Assembly (NCBI GenBank): GCA_041501225.1
Contig: JBGQNR010000005.1
Location: forward strand, 1 to 64,000
Origin: JAFNAG01 sp041501225
Lineage (GTDB): Bacteria; Acidobacteriota; UBA6911
Length of the DNA: 64,000 nucleotides
Direction: 5' to 3'
Shown: in pieces, positions 60,096 to 64,000 of the stretch
Layout: the number at the start of each line of letters is the position of its first letter
How positions within the stretch are numbered: the first letter of the stretch is position 1
Notes under the pieces: model-generated
Told to the model about the DNA's origin: nothing
What the model saw: only the letters and a program-made list of their open reading frames with translations
Database searches by the model: none
Position numbers and translations under genes: made by a program

Positions 60096-61307
60096 TTACG
60101 GCCGTTCCACGGTAAACCGACCGCCGATATGTTTCAGATGTGCGGGATCCAGGTTCTGGTATCTAGAACCGTTAGCTTGGCGAAGCCGTGGTATAAAATC
60201 GGACAAGTACGCGTCGTCGGCAGTACAACTTGATGTGAATTCACGTACACGGAATCCCGCGAGCTGAAACATCTCATGATAATCCGAAGGGCGATATCGA
60301 TTGCCGCATTCGCCATGTTTCTCGATAAACTGCTTGGCGAATTCCTGATCGCCCATAAGCAAAAACTCGAGGGGTTTGGAGAAATCATTGTGATCGCGAA
60401 AATCTACTTGATGATAGCCTAGGGCGGCGCGCTTAGAAACGCGCGCCATTTGACGAAATGCGGAGAGTGGATCAAACAAATGCTCCAGTACCGCAATGGA
60501 AAATATGATGTCCATAGTCGCATCAGGTATGCCTTCAAGTTTCTCCAATGACGTGGCGAAGCACTGAATGCTCAGGGGATCATACCCTTTTTGTCCCAGA
60601 ATTTTATCTAGCGGGGCCAGATCGACTGATGAAAACGTAGCCCTAATCCGCTCGCGAAGAAGTGAGTAGAATCTTGGATGATAGGCCTCGTCCCAAGGCG
60701 CCAGAAAGCGGTCGCTCACCGTCACGTGGGCACCCATGCATGCCATCAGGAGTGGGCTGCCGAAATTGATGCCTGGCCCAATCTCGAGCACGGTCTTCCC
60801 AACTAAGGTGCGGCTTCCTTCGGGGAGCCATCGAACTAAGTTCTGGCCTATTTCCATCGCGTATGCGACATCCTTGTCTATAGCTTCGGGAGAAAAATTG
60901 CGCATGGATAGGTTTACCGGCTTATTTTCGGTAGGAAGAGAATTGTGAGTCAGACTATTTTTCATCTCACGGGCCTTCCGGAAACACCATGCAATAGGGG
61001 TCAATAGCTTCGGCGGGAAGGCGATCTCATACCTCCGACCATTTGTGCGCGGGTCGGTATTATCCGAAGCCGAAAAATAAACCGCATCGTGCCAAAAGGA
61101 GAATCGCCCTTCCCCAAGGTTGCGAATGTTGTCGTGCAAGTCATTTCCGGGTCCAGAAAGCGGAACACCATCTTCCAACACATGCGCCGGGGATGGCACC
61201 CGGTGTGAGCTCAATTCGGGTCGACAGGTCCCTGCAATATAGGCAAACCCCCTCTCGGGCCTGATTTCCGCCAACAGGGCATGTCGCCAAGGCCCGTATC
61301 GCTTCAT
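60096..61307 (-). CDS. SAM-dependent methyltransferase with N-terminal SDN module
   Basis: The 403-residue protein starts with the module at residues 5-98 (RPERGFAYIAGTCRPELSSH, VLEDGVPLSGPGNDLHDNI, GRFSFWHDAVYFSASDN, DPRTNGRRYEIAF). A class I methyltransferase domain follows from about residue 150 (TVLEIGPGINFGSPLLMACMG SAM motif in pieces, DIIFSIAVLEHLFDPLSAF). Here the module is N-terminal, whereas in the 36026 and 43606 proteins it is C-terminal, so it is mobile between contexts. The ATG at 61307 overlaps the stop of a short upstream frame (ATGA). Confidence 0.87.
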   Translation of the reverse strand: MKRYGPWRHALLAEIRPERGFAYIAGTCRPELSSHRVPSPAHVLEDGVPLSGPGNDLHDNIRNLGEGRFSFWHDAVYFSASDNTDPRTNGRRYEIAFPPKLLTPIAWCFRKAREMKNSLTHNSLPTENKPVNLSMRNFSPEAIDKDVAYAMEIGQNLVRWLPEGSRTLVGKTVLEIGPGINFGSPLLMACMGAHVTVSDRFLAPWDEAYHPRFYSLLRERIRATFSSVDLAPLDKILGQKGYDPLSIQCFATSLEKLEGIPDATMDIIFSIAVLEHLFDPLSAFRQMARVSKRAALGYHQVDFRDHNDFSKPLEFLLMGDQEFAKQFIEKHGECGNRYRPSDYHEMFQLAGFRVREFTSSCTADDAYLSDFIPRLRQANGSRYQNLDPAHLKHIGGRFTVERP

Positions 61308-61465
61308 GGCTTTTCTCTCAGGCTGCGCGTTAGACTGCCTCCACTCAACGGAAACAACCTAGCAATGCAAAACTCTTCGTCAGACACTTTATGCATGAAG
61401 TCTCGTCGGCGAAAAACGGGTTTTGTTCGGTCTGCCTCACAAAGAGGACAGCGGATATGCTCCAT
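61304..61465 (-). pseudogene. Zinc-ribbon N-terminus of a methyltransferase, fragment
   Basis: The 53-residue frame MEHIRCPLCEADRTKPV, FRRRDFMHKVSDEEFCIA matches the first 37 residues of the methyltransferase at 41410-42357, then diverges (RLFPLSGGSLTRSLREKP) and ends in an ATGA overlap with the next gene. The second CxxC pair and the whole methyltransferase domain are missing. It is either a relic of a duplication with loss of most of the gene, or a small zinc-knuckle protein kept by coupling. Confidence 0.7.
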
Positions 61466-61488
61466 GCCCGGCTCATGTACCTTCGAAA

Positions 61489-62193
61489 TCATGCCTGAAC
61501 ATCGTAGGGGCAAACAAAATCTTGGGGATTTATTTTCTGATGCGCGACCATGTACAACACGTTCGGCACGGAAAGCTGGGCTCTCAGGTGGACGAAGATT
61601 TTTTCCCGGATATCCTCGTGTTTCAGTCCGTCAAAAGTGATGTACATTTTCGGTCGGGACCCACCGGCCTCATCCAGCGCATCGCGCACAAAGTGAAATG
61701 CCTCGGCTAATAATCGATACCCATTCGCTTCCGCAACGCCTCTGAATATCATCGGGTTAAAATTGTAGTAACCATGCTCAAACCATGAAATCGGCGCAAC
61801 ATGAATGATCGTACCGCCGACGCACGTCAACTCGTGAAGATTGCGAAACGCCGTCCCAATATCAAAAATATGCTCTATGGTTCCTGCATCCAGGACCGTC
61901 CTGGCGGCTGCAATCCACGGCTTCGGCAGCGGCTGCCCAAAATCAAGAGCCAGATCGGCCTTCCCGTTGAGATCGCAATCGCGATAATCCGCAACGGCAT
62001 AGCGGTCCAGGAACAGACTCCGCGCGGTCATTTCCCTGGCCAGATGTCTATGGCCATTTTGTGCGGCAAAATCAAGGATCTTATCCTTCGTCTCGTGAAT
62101 CTCCTGAGACCCCAGGACGAAAAGCGGAGACTGGATAGCTTTTTGTGCGTAGCACAGGTCATAAAACGGAAGATGAGAGAAACCTATTCCCAT
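61489..62193 (-). CDS. SAM-dependent methyltransferase-like protein
   Basis: The 234-residue protein has a degenerate SAM-binding region (DLALDFGQPLPKPW) and the downstream motif TVLDAGTIEHIFDIGTAFRNLHELTCVGG typical of class I methyltransferases acting on small molecules, split here as DAGTIEHIFD and LHELTCVGG. It lacks the N-terminal glycine-rich motif in its usual form, so activity is uncertain. Its ATG directly follows the stop of the Wzt gene, so they form one operon with the ABC exporter genes. Confidence 0.7.
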   Translation of the reverse strand: MGIGFSHLPFYDLCYAQKAIQSPLFVLGSQEIHETKDKILDFAAQNGHRHLAREMTARSLFLDRYAVADYRDCDLNGKADLALDFGQPLPKPWIAAARTVLDAGTIEHIFDIGTAFRNLHELTCVGGTIIHVAPISWFEHGYYNFNPMIFRGVAEANGYRLLAEAFHFVRDALDEAGGSRPKMYITFDGLKHEDIREKIFVHLRAQLSVPNVLYMVAHQKINPQDFVCPYDVQA

Positions 62194-63906
62194 TCACTTC
62201 TCCGGCTGAAGCCCTGCCTGGAAGTCAGCCCGGGATGATGCCAGCAGACGCTCTTCAATGGGCTGCGCATTCAAATCTACGATGGAAGTGGTAAAAATCT
62301 CATTGTTCCTGCCAACTTCAAACTGCAATCCATCATATTGGAGGTCGTACTGGACATTATCCTCGGCATAAGGATCGGCGGCTGCAGAGGTCAGGAAGTA
62401 TATCTCATTGGTGAGCCACATGGTCACCTTCATGGCGGCTTCCACAAGGTCTCCCTTATATTGCTTCCGGATCGTGGATTTTTGAAGTCGTGTGCTCGTC
62501 CCGAACATGTCCACGCCTTTGCGGTCTCGTATCACGAAGCCGAAAACCGTTCCTTCCACATCCTCATAATACAGCACCCGCATAAACAGGGTACAATGCG
62601 CGCCCGACGTCAATATTACGGCAGGATTTCCGTCCTCATCGAGGATTCCGGATTCAAGGATCTCGGCCTTGCCGTTCCCCATGCGCGCCAGTCGAGGGCT
62701 GGACAATTCCATCGGTTGGGATCTCCCTAATCGGTCCAGCGCGCGTCGGCGCAGAGTCTCTCTATCCGGATCCTGGATCATCCCCGGAGATGGCTGGGAA
62801 ATGGGACGTACAACCTCACGCCGAAGACTATAAACGCGGCCATTAGATCTTGGATCGCTGTTGTCGCTGGTTGAAAAGAGCAGCGCTTTTTCCCAGTGGG
62901 AATATCCTCCTCTGCCATGTTTGCGGATCAGGTCATGCGTGTAATGAGCCGGGCGCAGTGGCTTGTCATCTTCATACAGCACAAAACGGGATCGCTGCGG
63001 ATTCTCTGACGAATCGCTATGTACTGCATGGCCGGTCAGGTCGATCCACCAGGCATGGCCGCCCTCATGCTTGATCTTGCCTGCATCCAGGATAATTTCG
63101 GATTCCCCCTCCAGGGCTTCTTCCACTGCAGGAGCCGTTATTGAGGTTACTCTTTTCTCTCCCGCATCGCTGGCGAAGAGCATTTTGTAATACACCTTGC
63201 TGATGCGCTGGGGCTCGCCCTGATCGGCAATCTGCCCGCCCTCTAATAGGACGGCATGGTCACAGAAGGTGCTGATGGTATTGCTGTCGTGCGAAACCAG
63301 CAGGATCGTCCGGCCGACATTTCTGAACTCTTCGATCTTGCCGAAGGACTTGCGCTGGAATTTGGCGTCCCCGACCGACAAGGCTTCGTCGATGATCAGG
63401 ATGTCGGGATCGACGCATACCGCGGTGCTGAAGGTCAACCGGGCCTGCATACCCGTGGAATAGGTCTTGAAGGGCTGGTCAATAAAGTCCTCGAGCTCGC
63501 TGAACCGGATGATCCAATCCATTTTGTCCAGGATTTCCTCGCGGCTCAATCCGACCATAAGCCCGCCGAGGTAGATGTTTTCCCGGCCGCTGTATTCGCT
63601 GTGAAAGCCGGTGCCGAGTTCCAGAATGGAAGAAACCCGGCCCTGGACCGCAACTCCACCGGCAGTGTAATCGAGCGTTCCGGTGATAATTTTGAGCAGC
63701 GTGCTCTTCCCCGCGCCGTTGCGCCCCATGATGCCCACAACCTGCCCCCGGCCCACTTCGAGGGACACGTTTTTCAGAGCCCAGAAAGGCTTGTATCTCG
63801 GCTTGCCGGTACACAGTTCCCAGAACATGTCCGCCGGCCTGGCGTAGATCTTGAACATCTTGGAGAGACTGGAAACGCGGATCGCAATCCCGTCGGCACC
63901 ATTCAT
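62194..63906 (-). CDS. wzt: O-antigen-type ABC transporter ATPase (Wzt-like) with inserted SDN module
   Basis: The 570-residue protein has an ABC ATPase domain: Walker A GRNGAGKST (61-69), Q-loop region near LELGTGFHSEYSGREN, signature YSTGMQARL (149-157), Walker B ILIIDEALSVGD (169-180) and SHD at 205-207. Residues about 277-362 hold the shared module (GHAWWIDLTGHAVH, LYEDDKPLRPAHYTHDLI, GGYSHWEKALLFSTSDN, SDPRSNGRVYSL), and residues about 400-570 match the Wzt C-terminal carbohydrate-binding domain (beta-sandwich, GTVFGFVIRDRKG). Wzt energises export of lipid-linked polysaccharide, with substrate choice by the C-domain. The start at 63906 forms an ATGA overlap with the permease end. Confidence 0.92.
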   Translation of the reverse strand: MNGADGIAIRVSSLSKMFKIYARPADMFWELCTGKPRYKPFWALKNVSLEVGRGQVVGIMGRNGAGKSTLLKIITGTLDYTAGGVAVQGRVSSILELGTGFHSEYSGRENIYLGGLMVGLSREEILDKMDWIIRFSELEDFIDQPFKTYSTGMQARLTFSTAVCVDPDILIIDEALSVGDAKFQRKSFGKIEEFRNVGRTILLVSHDSNTISTFCDHAVLLEGGQIADQGEPQRISKVYYKMLFASDAGEKRVTSITAPAVEEALEGESEIILDAGKIKHEGGHAWWIDLTGHAVHSDSSENPQRSRFVLYEDDKPLRPAHYTHDLIRKHGRGGYSHWEKALLFSTSDNSDPRSNGRVYSLRREVVRPISQPSPGMIQDPDRETLRRRALDRLGRSQPMELSSPRLARMGNGKAEILESGILDEDGNPAVILTSGAHCTLFMRVLYYEDVEGTVFGFVIRDRKGVDMFGTSTRLQKSTIRKQYKGDLVEAAMKVTMWLTNEIYFLTSAAADPYAEDNVQYDLQYDGLQFEVGRNNEIFTTSIVDLNAQPIEERLLASSRADFQAGLQPEK

Positions 63907-64000
63907 AGCACGTTCCCGAACATCACCTTCATTTTGCGAAACACACGATATCCCAGGACGAAAACGAAGAGGCTCGTCCCAACGAATGCCGCCCACGACC
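63903..64000 (-). CDS. wzm: ABC exporter permease (Wzm-like), 3' end only
   Basis: The last 98 bases of the window encode, on the minus strand, the C-terminus of a membrane protein (SWAAFVGTSLFVFVLGY, then RVFRKMKVMFGNVL and stop). This hydrophobic helix plus short basic tail is typical of the C-terminus of ABC-2 type polysaccharide permeases (Wzm), and the gene overlaps the Wzt start by four bases. The 5' part lies beyond the window. Confidence 0.75.
   Translation of the reverse strand, partial: SWAAFVGTSLFVFVLGYRVFRKMKVMFGNVL

Overview
The window looks like a chromosomal contig of a GC-rich, Gram-negative-type environmental bacterium. It has lipoprotein and Sec signal peptides, an ABC-type O-antigen exporter, and many short interspersed inverted repeats. 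The mix of genes (M28 and M29-type peptidases, DinB-fold protein, zf-HC2 anti-sigma factor, TPR proteins, several toxin-antitoxin remnants) and the dense intergenic repeats would fit an acidobacterial genome. That assignment is inference: there is no rRNA or other phylogenetic marker here. No tRNA, rRNA or CRISPR array was seen.

Region 1 (about 0.3-7.2 kb) is a decaying accessory island. It holds an IS66 transposase remnant, a 5'-truncated tcmP next to a Gp37/Gp68-type radical-SAM gene, and a scrambled set of toxin-antitoxin pieces: RelBE-like, DUF433/DUF5615, HigBA, DUF4926 and an unnamed antitoxin. Two sets of near-identical modules (2.9-4.2 kb and 5.7-6.6 kb) occur in opposite order, and most toxins are broken while most antitoxins are intact. 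Region 2 (7.7-26.3 kb) is mainly housekeeping: a broken tldD-pmbA pair, nth, DinB, an isoaspartyl peptidase, M28 and M29-like peptidases, thiD, a LOG protein, dgt, arfB, a class V aminotransferase, TPR proteins, and an ECF sigma/anti-sigma pair. Nearly every intergenic gap here carries a different inverted-repeat element.

Region 3 (27.3-64 kb) is a large surface-glycan locus. It starts with a WecA-like glycosyl-1-phosphate transferase and a CapD/WbpM-like dehydratase, followed by asparagine synthases, glycosyltransferases and methyltransferases. From 64 kb back to 43.6 kb, a long minus-strand gene set encodes an ABC exporter (Wzm end, Wzt), methyltransferases, a polytopic glycosyltransferase-like protein, and sugar-nucleotide enzymes: an HddA-like kinase, an HddC-like nucleotidyltransferase, epimerases, a TPP-dependent E1 alpha/beta pair and an aldo/keto reductase. 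Glycosyltransferases and methyltransferases complete the set. The two gene sets converge at 43.5 kb.

The most striking observation is an approximately 80-residue module that I cannot assign to a named family. It occurs seven times in six proteins of the glycan locus. Its core is a small-Trp motif (YS-F/H-W) followed by an FSxSDNxDPRxNGRxY motif. It is fused to an FkbM methyltransferase, to two other methyltransferases (once N-terminally, once C-terminally), to a polytopic membrane protein (twice), to the exporter ATPase between its nucleotide-binding domain and its glycan-recognition domain, and it also stands almost alone in one small protein. It may be a shared glycan-recognition or assembly module that links modification and export of one polymer.
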